A stretch of DNA of 64,000 nt from Streptomyces sp. NBC_01314 (GTDB lineage: Bacteria > Actinomycetota > Actinomycetes > Streptomycetales > Streptomycetaceae). The translations under genes were made by a program, and so were the position numbers. Of this stretch, positions 25,349 to 34,953 are shown piece after piece (positions within the stretch are counted from its first letter, which is position 1; each line of letters starts with the position of its first letter). The stretch is from positions 7,440,001 to 7,504,000 of the forward strand of contig NZ_CP108394.1 in assembly GCF_041435215.1 (NCBI RefSeq), in the 5' to 3' direction. The notes under the pieces are model-generated. The model had not been told where the DNA came from, ran no database searches, and saw nothing but the letters and a program-made list of their open reading frames with translations.

Positions 25349-26857
25349 GTGAGCGAACGCAGTGAGCAGCAGCCAGAGCCGATGGACCCGTTCGAGGAGA
25401 TCATCGCCGCCGAGACGGACCGTGACCCGGATCTCGCGGTGATCGAGGCCGGCAGCCGCACCCTGCGCACCCAGAGCGGCGTGCCGGAGGGCGACGTACC
25501 GACGCGCCCCGCCGACCCGGCCGTCGACAAGGCACTGCGCGAGGTCGAGACGGAACTGGCCGGCCGCTGGGGCGAGACCAAGCTGGAGCCTTCCGTCAAG
25601 CGGATCGCCGCGCTGATGGACGTCCTGGGCGATCCGCAGCGGTCGTACCCCTCCATCCACATCACCGGCACCAACGGCAAGACCTCCACCGCCCGCATGA
25701 TCGAGGCCCTGCTCAGCGCCTTCGAACTGCGCACCGGCCGGTACACCTCCCCGCACGTCCAGTCGATCACCGAGCGCATCAGCCTCGACGGCGCCCCGAT
25801 CTCCGCCGAGCGGTTCATCGAGACGTACGAGGACGTCAAGCCGTACATCGAGATGGTCGACTCCCAGCAGGAGTACCGACTCTCCTTCTTCGAGGTGCTG
25901 ACCGGCATGGCGTACGCCGCCTTCGCGGACGCGCCCGTGGACGTGGCCGTCGTCGAGGTCGGCATGGGCGGCACCTGGGACGCCACCAACGTCATCGACG
26001 GTGACGTGGCCGTCGTCACCCCCATCGACCTCGACCACACCGACCGGCTCGGGGAGACGCCCGCCGAGATCGCCGTCGAGAAGGCCGGGATCGTCAAGCA
26101 GGACGCGACCGTGATCCTGGCGCAGCAGCCGGTGGACGCGGCACAGGTGATGCTGAAGAAGGCCGTGGAGGTCGACGCGACGGTGGCCCGCGAGGGCCTG
26201 GAGTTCGGCATCGTCTCCCGGCAGGTCGCCGTCGGCGGACAGATGCTCACCCTGCGCGGCCTCGGCGGCGAGTATCCCGAGGTCTACCTCCCGCTGCACG
26301 GCCCGTACCAGGCGCACAACGCGGCCGTCGCCCTCGCCGCGGTCGAGGCGTTCTTCGGCGTCGGCTCGCAGCGCCCGGAACCGCTCGACCTGGACACGAT
26401 CCGCAAGGCCTTCGCGGCGGTCTCGTCACCGGGCCGGCTCGAAGTCGTACGGCGGTCCCCGACCGTCGTGCTCGACGCCGCCCACAACCCGGCCGGCGCG
26501 CGGGCCACGGCCGAGGCGGTCGGTGAGGCATTCGACTTCAGCCGGCTGATCGGCGTGGTCGGGGCCAGCGGCGACAAGAACGTACGGGGTCTCCTGGAGG
26601 CCTTCGAGCCGATCTTCGCCGAGGTCGTGATCACTCAGAACGCGAGCCATCGGGCGATGGACGCGGACGAGCTGGCCGGGATCGCGGTCGAGGTGTTCGG
26701 CGAGGAGCGGGTACAGGTCGAACCGCGGCTGCCCGACGCCCTGGAGGCGGCGGTCACACTCGCCGAGGAGGAGGGCGAGTTCGCGGGCGGTGGCGTCCTC
26801 GTCACCGGTTCCGTCATCACCGTCGGCGAAGCCCGGCTGCTGCTGGGGAAGGGCTGA
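25349..26857 (+). CDS. folC: Bifunctional folylpolyglutamate/dihydrofolate synthase
   Basis: Adds glutamates to folates, and usually makes dihydrofolate from dihydropteroate, in the cytosol. 502 residues; Mur-ligase fold. P-loop 'GTNGKTS' at 107-113, the folate loop 'RTGRYTSPHVQSITERI', 'FFEVLTGMAYAAF', the ATP/Mg segment 'VEVGMGGTWDATNV', and the C-terminal domain with 'VLDAAHNPAGARA'. It carries an acidic N-terminal extension of about 60 residues absent in enterobacteria. The GTG start has TAGACT six bases upstream and no Shine-Dalgarno site, so it is probably leaderless. A DUF4233 gene follows after 10 bases and is likely co-transcribed. Confidence 0.95.
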   Translation: MSERSEQQPEPMDPFEEIIAAETDRDPDLAVIEAGSRTLRTQSGVPEGDVPTRPADPAVDKALREVETELAGRWGETKLEPSVKRIAALMDVLGDPQRSYPSIHITGTNGKTSTARMIEALLSAFELRTGRYTSPHVQSITERISLDGAPISAERFIETYEDVKPYIEMVDSQQEYRLSFFEVLTGMAYAAFADAPVDVAVVEVGMGGTWDATNVIDGDVAVVTPIDLDHTDRLGETPAEIAVEKAGIVKQDATVILAQQPVDAAQVMLKKAVEVDATVAREGLEFGIVSRQVAVGGQMLTLRGLGGEYPEVYLPLHGPYQAHNAAVALAAVEAFFGVGSQRPEPLDLDTIRKAFAAVSSPGRLEVVRRSPTVVLDAAHNPAGARATAEAVGEAFDFSRLIGVVGASGDKNVRGLLEAFEPIFAEVVITQNASHRAMDADELAGIAVEVFGEERVQVEPRLPDALEAAVTLAEEEGEFAGGGVLVTGSVITVGEARLLLGKG

Positions 26858-26867
26858 GTTCCACGAC

Positions 26868-27236
26868 ATGCGAATCCTCTGTGCTTCGACCCTGATCGGC
26901 GAGTTCTTCGTCATCGGCCTCGCCGGGCTGGTCGCCATGAAGGACCCGGACCTGACCATGTCGACGGTCTGGACGGTCAGCGGCATCGCGATGTTCCTGT
27001 GCGTCCTGCTGTGCGGCCTCGTCACCCGGCCCGGCGGCATCCAGCTCGGCTGGGCCCTCCAGATCGGGCTGATCCTCTCCGGCTTCTTCGTCCCGACCAT
27101 GTTCTTCATGGGCGCGGTCTTCACCGCCCTGTGGTGGGCATCGGTCCACTTCGGACGGAAGATCGACGAGGCGAAGGCCCGGTTCGCGGCGCAGGAGGCC
27201 CCGGGGGAGGTATCCACCGGGGCCGGGGCTTCCTGA
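26868..27236 (+). CDS. DUF4233 membrane protein
   Basis: 122-residue protein with four predicted transmembrane helices ('LIGEFFVIGLAGLVAM', 'WTVSGIAMFLCVLLCGLV', 'GWALQIGLILSGFFV', 'MFFMGAVFTALWWASVHFG') and a short charged C-terminus. It opens 'MRILCASTLIGEFF', typical of the DUF4233 family that sits directly after folC in actinobacteria. Function unknown. The ATG at 26868 follows the folC stop by 10 bases, implying translational coupling; a longer in-frame start inside folC is not needed. Confidence 0.85.
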   Translation: MRILCASTLIGEFFVIGLAGLVAMKDPDLTMSTVWTVSGIAMFLCVLLCGLVTRPGGIQLGWALQIGLILSGFFVPTMFFMGAVFTALWWASVHFGRKIDEAKARFAAQEAPGEVSTGAGAS

Positions 27237-27533
27237 CGCTTCGTCGGACTCGCCCTGTAGCGTCTCTGACTGGTGTGGTGAGCCAAACATCGCTCAACAG
27301 ATGTGAGCCAGTCGCCTTCGTGCCCTGGTACTGCGCGGCGCTAGCTGCCAGCCCTCGTGGCACGCCCCTCCGGACGCTGGTCGGTGAGGCCTCACGGCCT
27401 CACCGAGGAGGGTGCCCGACGTCGCCTGGGCGCCGGGCGTGTGCGTGACACCCTGCCATAGGATCATTACGTTTCGCTAATTCGACTGCTGAGCCTCTGA
27501 GTTCCGCATTCTCATGAAGAAGGAGTCACCACT

Positions 27534-27947
27534 GTGAGCCAGCGCACCCTCGTCCTGCTCAAGCCCGACGCCGTCCGGCGTGGCCTGACCGGCGAGATCA
27601 TCAGCCGTATCGAGCGGAAGGCCGGCTGGCAGATCACCGCGCTGGAGTTGCGGACCCTGGACCAGGACACGCTGGAGCAACACTACGGCGAGCACAAGGG
27701 CAAGCCGTTCTACGAGCCGCTCGTCGAGTTCATGGCCTCCGGACCGGTCGTCGCGCTGATCGTCGAGGGCGAGCGCGTCATCGAGGGTGTGCGGGCGCTG
27801 GCCGGCCCGACCGATCCGATCGCCGCGCAGCCCGGTTCCATCCGTGGTGACTACGGGGTGATCGTGCGGGAGAACCTGATCCACGCGTCGGACTCCGAGG
27901 AGTCCGCCGAGCGCGAGGTGAAAATCTTCTTCCCCGGGCGCGCGTAG
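27534..27947 (+). CDS. ndk: Nucleoside diphosphate kinase
   Basis: Equilibrates the NTP/dNTP pools by a phosphohistidine ping-pong mechanism; cytosolic, 137 residues. The catalytic His117 lies in 'ENLIHASDSEESAEREV', and the nucleotide site starts 'LVLLKPDAVRRGL' with the expected Lys. GTG start after AAGGAG. About 300 bases separate it from the DUF4233 gene, with TAGGAT near 27459 as a possible -10; a GC-rich terminator follows, so it looks monocistronic. Confidence 0.97.
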   Translation: MSQRTLVLLKPDAVRRGLTGEIISRIERKAGWQITALELRTLDQDTLEQHYGEHKGKPFYEPLVEFMASGPVVALIVEGERVIEGVRALAGPTDPIAAQPGSIRGDYGVIVRENLIHASDSEESAEREVKIFFPGRA

Positions 27948-27959
27948 CGAGGTCCGCGA

Positions 27960-27993
27960 CGGCGGGGGCCGGTGATCCGTCCCGCCCCCGCCG
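27960..27993 (+). terminator. Terminator of ndk
   Basis: CGGCGGGGGC with GCCCCCGCCG, a 10-bp stem and 14-base loop, starting 12 bases after the ndk stop; a pyrimidine-rich CCCTTACTCTT follows. Confidence 0.7.
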
Positions 27994-28307
27994 CCCTTAC
28001 TCTTCTGGCAACACTCGGCCACCACCCACACGGCCTACCCCCGGCTGACCTGCCGACCCGCCCAAAATCCGGCCGTACAACGGCATATGCGCGGCGATCG
28101 GGGGAACGCGCCCCCCTGATGGATCGTCTCCAGAGGCGAGGCGGTGCAACGCATGCCCACAATGGCGAAGACCCTCGCGCAGTGTTCGTGCGGGCGAGAC
28201 TACGATGTAAGCCTTCACGTCACAGCACCCACTTCGCCGACCCGAAAAGCCCTGAAACGCTCTCAAAAGCCGTCAGCGCTCCACTTGGGAAGGCCAGACG
28301 AATCCTG
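27994..28307 (+). other. mreB upstream region
   Basis: About 310 bases without a supported gene. The frame of mreB stays open upstream but codon use is poor. TACGAT at 28201-28206 is a -10-like hexamer lacking a clear -35. The mre operon of S. coelicolor is known to have several promoters, some developmentally controlled; I cannot locate them precisely here. Confidence 0.5.
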
Positions 28308-29339
28308 ATGGGGAACTCAATGTCGTTCATCGGCCGTGACATGGCTGTCGACCTCGGGACCGCCAACACGCTGGTGTACGTCAGGGGTCGCGGGATCGTA
28401 CTGAACGAGCCGTCCGTCGTCGCGATCAACACCAACACCGGTGGAATTCTCGCGGTCGGCGCGGAGGCGAAGAAGATGATCGGGCGGACGCCGGGCAACA
28501 TCGTTGCCGTACGTCCGCTGAAGGACGGTGTCATCGCCGACTTCGAGATCACCGAGCGGATGCTCCGCTACTTCATTCTGAAGATTCACAAGCGGCGGTA
28601 TCTCGCCCGTCCTCGGGTCGTCGTCTGCGTGCCGTCCGGCATCACCGGTGTCGAGCGTCGCGCCGTCATCGAGGCCTCCTCGCAGGCCGGCGCCCGCCAG
28701 GTGCACATCATCGAGGAGCCGATGGCCGCGGCCATCGGCTCCGGCCTGCCGGTCCACGAGGCCACGGGCAACATGGTGGTGGACATCGGCGGCGGCACCA
28801 CGGAGGTCGCGGTCATCTCCCTCGGCGGCATCGTCACCGCCCAGTCCATCCGCGTCGCGGGCGACGAGTTGGACAATGCGATCATCCAGCACATCAAGAA
28901 GGAGTACTCGCTCCTTCTCGGTGAGCGGACGGCCGAACAGATCAAGATCACGATCGGTTCGGCGTACGACCTCGACGCTGACGAGCACACCGAAATCCGC
29001 GGCCGGGACCTGGTGTCCGGGCTGCCCAAGACCGTCGTCATCTCCGCCGCGGAAGTGCGGAAGGCGATCGAGGAACCCGTCAACGCCATCGTCGATGCCG
29101 TCAAGACGACCCTCGACAAGTGCCCGCCGGAACTCTCCGGCGACATCATGGACCGCGGCATCGTCCTGACCGGCGGCGGTGCTCTGCTCCGCGGTCTCGA
29201 CGAGCGGCTGCGCCGGGAGACCGGAATGCCGATCCACATCGCCGAGGACCCGCTGGACAGCGTGGCGCTCGGCGCCGGCAAGTGTGTCGAGGAGTTCGAG
29301 GCGTTGCAGCAGGTGCTCGACGCCCAGCCCCGCAGATGA
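28308..29339 (+). CDS. mreB: Cell-shape/spore-wall actin MreB
   Basis: Bacterial actin that polymerises with ATP and, in Streptomyces, guides spore-wall synthesis rather than vegetative growth. 343 residues. Phosphate loop 1 '[20 protein letters not shown]', connect 1, phosphate loop 2 '[18 protein letters not shown]', adenosine motif '[17 protein letters not shown]' and connect 2 are all intact. The membrane-binding N-terminus is '[17 protein letters not shown]'; the ATG at 28320 with GGGGA five bases upstream is an equally good start, four codons shorter. First gene of the mreBCD-pbp2-rodA operon. Confidence 0.96.
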   Translation: MGNSMSFIGRDMAVDLGTANTLVYVRGRGIVLNEPSVVAINTNTGGILAVGAEAKKMIGRTPGNIVAVRPLKDGVIADFEITERMLRYFILKIHKRRYLARPRVVVCVPSGITGVERRAVIEASSQAGARQVHIIEEPMAAAIGSGLPVHEATGNMVVDIGGGTTEVAVISLGGIVTAQSIRVAGDELDNAIIQHIKKEYSLLLGERTAEQIKITIGSAYDLDADEHTEIRGRDLVSGLPKTVVISAAEVRKAIEEPVNAIVDAVKTTLDKCPPELSGDIMDRGIVLTGGGALLRGLDERLRRETGMPIHIAEDPLDSVALGAGKCVEEFEALQQVLDAQPRR

Positions 29340-29488
29340 CGTAACACTTCGATTCCGCCGTACGGGACACTCTCTTCTCGTGCGGCGGATCGTTGATATC
29401 GAGGCATACGCTCCCACAAAGCGCCCCTGTCGTTCCCGTCTCGGGATTCCCAGGGGCTACCCGAATTCCCCATTCCTGTCGAATTCCT

Positions 29489-30466
29489 ATGAGGAAGGCA
29501 CGGCCGCCGCACGTGAGGGACACACGAGAGAGCCGGCTGCTCCTGGTGCTGCTGGTCGCCGTCGCGTTCGCGCTGATCACGGTGGACATCCGCGGCGGGG
29601 AGGACTCACCGGTCGACGGTGCCCGACATGGCGCGGCCACCGTCTTCGGCCCTATCGAGGACGGCGTGTCGACCGCCGTCGACCCGATCGGCAACGCCAT
29701 AAGCGCCGTCCGTGACTCCGGCTCCCGCCACGACCGCCTCGCCGCGCTGGAGAAGGAGAACGCCGAACTGAAGGCGTCCCTCGGCAGCGACGACCGCAAC
29801 CGCAGCAGAGTCGGACAACTCGACAAGATGCTGAAGACCGCCGCGAACGGCCAGTACGGCATCAAGGGCGCCGAGGTCATCGCCATAGGAGCCGCCCAGG
29901 GCTTCTCCTGGACCGTCACCATCGACATCGGCACCGACGACGGCATCACCCGCGACATGACCGTCCTCAACGGCGACGGGCTCGTCGGCCGCGTCACCAC
30001 CGTCGGACCGAAGACCGCGACCGTGCTCCTCGCCAACGACCCCGACTTCACCGTCGGCACCCGCATGGAGGCCACCGACGAACTCGGCTTCGCCTCCGGC
30101 CAGGGCGACCGTCCGCTGCGCGTCGAACTCCTCAACGGCAAGGCCAAGGTGAAGGCGGGCGACCGCCTCGTCACCTTCGGCTCGCAGGCCGACAAGCCGT
30201 TCGTACCCGGCGTCCCGGTCGGCCTCGTCTCCCGCGTCGACCCCTCCGGCGGCGACCTCACCCGCACGATCTACGTCAGGCCGTTCGTGGCCTTCACCCA
30301 GCTCGACATCGTCGGCGTCGTCGTCCAGCCGCCCCGCAAGGACCCGCGCGACACCGTCCTGCCGAACAAACCGAAGGCCACGCCCACCCCGACCGTGACG
30401 GTGACGGTCACCCCGGGCGCGGACGAACCCGGCGAAGGCGCCGACGGACAGCCGCAAGAGCAGTAG
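29489..30466 (+). CDS. mreC: Cell-shape protein MreC
   Basis: Bitopic scaffold linking MreB to PBP2/RodA in the periplasm-like space. About 325 residues: short basic cytoplasmic N-terminus, one transmembrane helix ('LLLVLLVAVAFALITVDI'), a coiled coil ('HDRLAALEKENAELKASL'), then the double beta-barrel MreC core ('IAIGAAQGFSWTVTIDIGTD' ... 'DRLVTFGSQADKPFVPGVPV') and a Thr/Pro tail. The start at 29489 lacks a good ribosome site; a GTG at 29513, just before 'RDTRESRLLL', is a credible alternative with AGGAAGG upstream. Confidence 0.93.
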   Translation: MRKARPPHVRDTRESRLLLVLLVAVAFALITVDIRGGEDSPVDGARHGAATVFGPIEDGVSTAVDPIGNAISAVRDSGSRHDRLAALEKENAELKASLGSDDRNRSRVGQLDKMLKTAANGQYGIKGAEVIAIGAAQGFSWTVTIDIGTDDGITRDMTVLNGDGLVGRVTTVGPKTATVLLANDPDFTVGTRMEATDELGFASGQGDRPLRVELLNGKAKVKAGDRLVTFGSQADKPFVPGVPVGLVSRVDPSGGDLTRTIYVRPFVAFTQLDIVGVVVQPPRKDPRDTVLPNKPKATPTPTVTVTVTPGADEPGEGADGQPQEQ

Positions 30467-30495
30467 GACGTAGGACAGTAGGAGCTGAACCCCTG

Positions 30496-31167
30496 ATGCG
30501 CTTCAACCGGATGCTGCTCTCCACCACCCTGGTGATCGTCGCCCTGGTGATCCAGGTGAGCGTTCTCGCCAGACTCCATCTACCGGGCGCCGTCCCGGAC
30601 CTGGTGCTCCTCACCGTGCTCGGCCTCGCCCTGGTCTACGGCCATGTCGGCGGCGCCCTCATCGGCTTCGGCGCCGGGCTGCTGTCCGACCTCGCGCCCC
30701 CCGCCGACCACGCGGCCGGGCGGTACGCCCTGGTCCTCTGCGTCATCGGCTACCTCGCGGGGCTCGCCAAGCCCGAGACAGGCCGGCTCAAGTCGGCGAC
30801 CGGACCGATGGCCGTGGTCGTCGTCGCCGCGCTCGGCGCGACGCTCCTCTACGCCGGGGTAGGCGCTCTCGTCGGCGACGACGCGGCCCGCCATGTCGGC
30901 CTGTCCAGCCTGCTGTTCACCGCCGCGCTCTACGACCTGCTGCTCGCGCCCTTCGTCGTCCCCGGCGTCATGGCGCTCGCCCGGCGCGCCGAGAACGACC
31001 CGCTCGCCGAGACCAACAGCGCCGGCAAGGCGTCCGACGTCTCCTCCGGCTGGCTCTCCTCCGGCACCGGCCTGCGCATCGGCAACCAGCGCGGCGGACT
31101 CCGTATCAAGGTGGCGCGGTCACGGATGGCCAAGGCGGGACGCATCAAGGGGGTGAAGCGGCTGTGA
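30496..31167 (+). CDS. mreD: Cell-shape membrane protein MreD
   Basis: Multi-spanning partner of MreC in the elongation/spore-wall complex. 223 residues with about five to six helices: 'LLSTTLVIVALVIQVSVLA', 'LVLLTVLGLALVYG', 'GGALIGFGAGLLSDLAP', 'ALVLCVIGYLAGLA', 'MAVVVVAALGATLLYAGVGALV', 'SLLFTAALYDLLLAPFVVPG'. The 'GALIGFGAGLLSDLAPPADHA' stretch is the recognisable MreD motif. It carries a basic cytoplasmic tail of about 45 residues. Thirty bases after mreC. Confidence 0.93.
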   Translation: MRFNRMLLSTTLVIVALVIQVSVLARLHLPGAVPDLVLLTVLGLALVYGHVGGALIGFGAGLLSDLAPPADHAAGRYALVLCVIGYLAGLAKPETGRLKSATGPMAVVVVAALGATLLYAGVGALVGDDAARHVGLSSLLFTAALYDLLLAPFVVPGVMALARRAENDPLAETNSAGKASDVSSGWLSSGTGLRIGNQRGGLRIKVARSRMAKAGRIKGVKRL

Positions 31168-31325
31168 CGGCACGTCAGAGGGCCGGTCGGAGAGCTCGGC
31201 CGGTTCTGCGGCCGGCGTCCCGGCCGACGGTTCGCCAAGGCGTGGGAACCGATCACCGCCGAGCGGTGTACTCCATGTACCGGCACCACGCGCACCACCC
31301 GTACACGCACTGAGAGGGGGAGACA

Positions 31326-33671
31326 GTGACCAACATCCCGGAGACCGGGCGGACCCCACGTGTCCAGATCCGGCTCATCATCATCCAAATCCTCGTCTTC
31401 TCCCTCCTCGGCACCCTCGGTGGCCGCCTCTGGTACCTCCAGATCCGTGAGGGCGACGCCTACGCCAAAGAGGCCTCCGGCAACCACGTCCAGCAGGTCG
31501 TGCAGCCCGCCGTGCGCGGCTCGATCCTGGACGGCCGCGGAGTGCCGATCGCCGACAACGAGACCAGGCTGGTCGTCTCCGCCTCCCGCACCGACCTGCT
31601 GAAGATGGACGACGACGGCAAGGCCGTCCTCACCAAGCTCGCCGGCGTCCTGGACATGAAGTCCCAGGACGTCATGGACAAGGTCCGCCTCTGCGACTCC
31701 GAGACGCCCCAGCCCTGCTGGAACGGCTCCCCCTACCAGCCGATCCCCATCACCGACGAGGCCACCGCCAAGCAGGCCCTGCAGATCCGCGAACGCTCCG
31801 AGGACTTCCCCGGCATCACCGCCGAGCCCCAGGCCGTCCGCCGGTACGCCAGCCCCGGCGGCTCCCAGACCGCGCAGGTGCTCGGCTATCTCTCGCCGGT
31901 CACCGACGAGGAGATCACCAAGGCCCAGGACACCGACTCGCCGTATCTGCGCTCCGACCAGGTCGGCCGTTCCGGCCTGGAGCGCCAGTACGACAAGGAG
32001 CTGCGCGGCAAGGCCGGCGTCACCCGCTACGAGGTCGACAACCTGGGCCGCGTCATCGGTGAGGCCGAGGCCGACCCCGCCCAGCCCGGCGCCAACCTGG
32101 TCACCAGCGTCGACGCCCGCGTGCAGCGCATCGCCGAGTACGAACTCAACGAGGCGATGAAGGAAGCACGCAAGCAGATGGACCGCAACACGGGGACGAA
32201 CTACAAGGCCGACTCCGGTGCCGTCGTCGTGATGGAGGCCAAGACCGGCCGCATCGTCGCCATGGCCTCCAACCCGGACTACGACCCGAACGCCTGGGTC
32301 GGCGGCATCTCCGCCAAGGACTACACAAAGCTCACCGGCAAGAAGTCCAACTACCCTCTGCTGAACCGCGCGATCCAGGGCCAGTCGGCACCCGGCTCCA
32401 TCTTCAAGGTGGTCCCGACCGCCGCCGCGGTGAACGCCGGCTACTCCTTCAACGGCCCCTACGAATGCTCCAGCTCGTACTCGATCGGTGGCCAGGTCTT
32501 CAAGAACTTCGAGTCCCAGAGCCACGGCGGGATCAGCCTCGGCAAGGCGCTGGAGGTCTCCTGCGACACCGTCTTCTACCGCCTCGCCCACGAGGAGTGG
32601 AAGCGCGACGGCGGCATCAAGCCCAACAAGGGCGCCAACGACTGGTTCTACAAGACCGCCCACCAGTTCGGCCTCGGCGCCGAGACCGGCATCGACCTGC
32701 CGAACGAGGTCACCGGCCGTATCCCCGACCGCCAGTGGAAGCAGGACTACTGGAAGGCCAACAAGGACGCCTGGTGCAAGTACGGCGAGAAGGGCGGCAC
32801 CTACGCCGAGCAGATCGCGTACGAGAACTGCCTCGAAGGCAACCGCATGCGCGCCGGTGACTCCGTCAACTACTCCATCGGCCAGGGCGACACCCTCGTC
32901 ACCCCCATCCAGATGGCCACCATCTACGCGGCCATCTCCAACGGCGGCACCCTCTACGACCCCACCGTCGGCAAGGCCGTCATCAGCGCCGACGGCAAGA
33001 ACGTGCAGGAGATCGCGCCCAAGTCGCACGGCAAGCTGCCGATGACGAAGAAGACCCGCGACGAGATAGACGAAGCCCTTGAGGGAGTCGCGACCCGTGG
33101 TACGGCCGCCTGGCGCTTCCAGGGCTGGCCGCAGGACAAGATCGCGATGCACGCCAAGACGGGTACGGCCGAGGTCTACGGCAAGCAGACGACCTCCTGG
33201 TTCGCCACGTACACCAAGGACTACTCGATCGTCATGACGATCTCCCAGGGTGGTACGGGATCCGGCGCCTCGGCCCCCGCCGTGCGCAAGTTGTACAACG
33301 CGCTGTACGGCGTCTCCGAGGACGGCAAGATCGACAAGAGGAAGGCGCTGCTGCCCACCCCGCAGAAGGACCTGCCGAAGATCGAGTCCGACGGCTCGAT
33401 CGACAGCCCGAAGCTGGACTCCTACCCGCCGAAGAAGACCAAGAAGGAGGCCGCGGAGGACGGCACCCGGACCGTCGCCGCGGGGCCGGGCGCCCAGCCG
33501 GTGCCCTTCGACGGCCCGGCGGCGATCGTCAGCACGCGCGGCGGCAGCGGCAACCGCGCCGCACGCCGAAGCACGGACCGCGGCCGACGGCGTAACGACC
33601 GCGGCCGACGGAGTACGGGCGGCGGCACAGACCACCGCAGGAACGGCAAGGGGCGGAGGGCGTCCGTATGA
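31326..33671 (+). CDS. mrdA: Class B penicillin-binding protein 2 (peptidoglycan transpeptidase)
   Basis: Cross-links peptidoglycan as partner of RodA. 781 residues. Signal anchor near residues 17-35 ('LIIIQILVFSLLGTLGGRLW'); dimerisation domain with 'VRGSILDGRGVPIADN'; transpeptidase with active-site Ser358 in 'SAPGSIFK', second motif Ser412-Cys-Asp, and Lys611 in 'HAKTGTAEV'. An unusually long C-terminal tail after about residue 690 is basic, Arg/Gly-rich and predicted disordered. GTG start with GGGGGAGA upstream. Its stop overlaps the rodA start by four bases (ATGA), so the two are translationally coupled. Confidence 0.95.
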   Translation: MTNIPETGRTPRVQIRLIIIQILVFSLLGTLGGRLWYLQIREGDAYAKEASGNHVQQVVQPAVRGSILDGRGVPIADNETRLVVSASRTDLLKMDDDGKAVLTKLAGVLDMKSQDVMDKVRLCDSETPQPCWNGSPYQPIPITDEATAKQALQIRERSEDFPGITAEPQAVRRYASPGGSQTAQVLGYLSPVTDEEITKAQDTDSPYLRSDQVGRSGLERQYDKELRGKAGVTRYEVDNLGRVIGEAEADPAQPGANLVTSVDARVQRIAEYELNEAMKEARKQMDRNTGTNYKADSGAVVVMEAKTGRIVAMASNPDYDPNAWVGGISAKDYTKLTGKKSNYPLLNRAIQGQSAPGSIFKVVPTAAAVNAGYSFNGPYECSSSYSIGGQVFKNFESQSHGGISLGKALEVSCDTVFYRLAHEEWKRDGGIKPNKGANDWFYKTAHQFGLGAETGIDLPNEVTGRIPDRQWKQDYWKANKDAWCKYGEKGGTYAEQIAYENCLEGNRMRAGDSVNYSIGQGDTLVTPIQMATIYAAISNGGTLYDPTVGKAVISADGKNVQEIAPKSHGKLPMTKKTRDEIDEALEGVATRGTAAWRFQGWPQDKIAMHAKTGTAEVYGKQTTSWFATYTKDYSIVMTISQGGTGSGASAPAVRKLYNALYGVSEDGKIDKRKALLPTPQKDLPKIESDGSIDSPKLDSYPPKKTKKEAAEDGTRTVAAGPGAQPVPFDGPAAIVSTRGGSGNRAARRSTDRGRRRNDRGRRSTGGGTDHRRNGKGRRASV

Positions 33672-34864
33672 CCGGCAACAGCTTCTCCGTCTCCGGGTAC
33701 GGGCCCCAACGCTCCGGCTGGACCCGGCTGTTCGCCCGTGACTCGCTCGCCCGCCGGCTCGACTGGCCGATACTGTTCTCGGCCATCGCGCTCTCCCTGA
33801 TCGGCGCGGCCTGTGTCTACTCGGCGACCCGCAACCGCACGGAACTCAACCAGGGCGACCCGTACTACTTCCTCTTCCGGCACCTGCTCAACACCGGCAT
33901 CGGCTTCGCCCTGATGATCGGCACGGTCTGGCTCGGCCACCGCACCCTGCGCACGGCCGTACCGATCCTGTACGGCATCTCGGTCCTGCTGATCCTGCTG
34001 GTGCTGACCCCGCTGGGCGCGACGATCAACGGCGCCCACGCGTGGATCGTCGTCGGCGGCGGCTTCTCGCTCCAGCCCTCCGAGTTCGTGAAGATCACGA
34101 TCATCCTGGGCATGGCGATGCTGCTGGCGGCCCGGGTGGACGCGGGCGACAAGGCCCACCCCGACCACCGCACGGTCGTCCAGGCCCTCGGCCTCGCCAC
34201 CGTCCCGATACTGATCGTCCTACTCATGCCCGACCTCGGCTCGGTCATGGTCATGGTGGTCATCGTGCTGGGTGTCCTGCTCACCTCCGGAGCCTCCAAC
34301 CGATGGGTCCTCGGCCTCATCGGCACGGGTGCGATGGGCGCGATCGCGGTCTGGCAGCTCGGGGTGCTCGACGAGTACCAGATCAACCGCTTCGCGGCCT
34401 TCGCCAACCCCGAGCTCGACCCGGCAGGCGTCGGCTACAACACCAACCAGGCCCGCATCGCCATCGGGTCCGGCGGACTCCTCGGCACCGGGCTGTTCAA
34501 GGGTTCGCAGACCACCGGACAGTTCGTGCCCGAGCAGCAGACCGACTTCGTCTTCACGGTGGCGGGGGAGGAACTGGGGTTCTTGGGCGCCGGGCTGATC
34601 ATCCTGCTGCTCGGTGTCGTCCTGTGGCGGGCGTGCCGGATCGCCCGCGAGACCACCGAGCTGTACGGCACGATCGTCGCCGGCGGCATCATCGCCTGGT
34701 TCGCGTTCCAGGCCTTCGAGAACATCGGAATGACCCTCGGCATCATGCCGGTGGCGGGACTGCCACTGCCGTTCGTGTCGTACGGCGGATCGTCGATGTT
34801 CGCGGTGTGGGTGGCCGTGGGACTGCTGCAGTCCATCCGAGTGGAGCGCCCGATGTCGGCGTAG
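33668..34864 (+). CDS. rodA: SEDS peptidoglycan glycosyltransferase RodA
   Basis: Polymerises lipid II into glycan strands; works with PBP2. Called sfr in S. coelicolor. 398 residues with about ten helices. SEDS hallmarks: 'SLQPSEFVKITIILGMAMLL', 'LLMPDLGSVMVMVVI', 'YNTNQARIAIGSGGLLGTGL', 'VPEQQTDFVFTVAGEELGFLG', and the terminal 'PLPFVSYGGSSMFAVWVAVGL'. The Asp in 'PEQQTDF' is the family's essential acidic residue. Start overlaps the pbp2 stop. Last gene of the mre operon. Confidence 0.96.
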   Translation: MTGNSFSVSGYGPQRSGWTRLFARDSLARRLDWPILFSAIALSLIGAACVYSATRNRTELNQGDPYYFLFRHLLNTGIGFALMIGTVWLGHRTLRTAVPILYGISVLLILLVLTPLGATINGAHAWIVVGGGFSLQPSEFVKITIILGMAMLLAARVDAGDKAHPDHRTVVQALGLATVPILIVLLMPDLGSVMVMVVIVLGVLLTSGASNRWVLGLIGTGAMGAIAVWQLGVLDEYQINRFAAFANPELDPAGVGYNTNQARIAIGSGGLLGTGLFKGSQTTGQFVPEQQTDFVFTVAGEELGFLGAGLIILLLGVVLWRACRIARETTELYGTIVAGGIIAWFAFQAFENIGMTLGIMPVAGLPLPFVSYGGSSMFAVWVAVGLLQSIRVERPMSA

Positions 34865-34953
34865 GGCTCCGCGCTGCTCCGGGGCAGGCTTCCACGCTCC
34901 TCCGGGGGCGCGGTGGTCTGCCCCTTTGCTCGGAGTAGGACTAGATTCATTTC

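Noticed and set aside
30930..33635. Long minus-strand frame opposite mreD/pbp2
   Set aside because: Composition is the typical shadow of third-position GC bias; the plus-strand genes have intact catalytic motifs.
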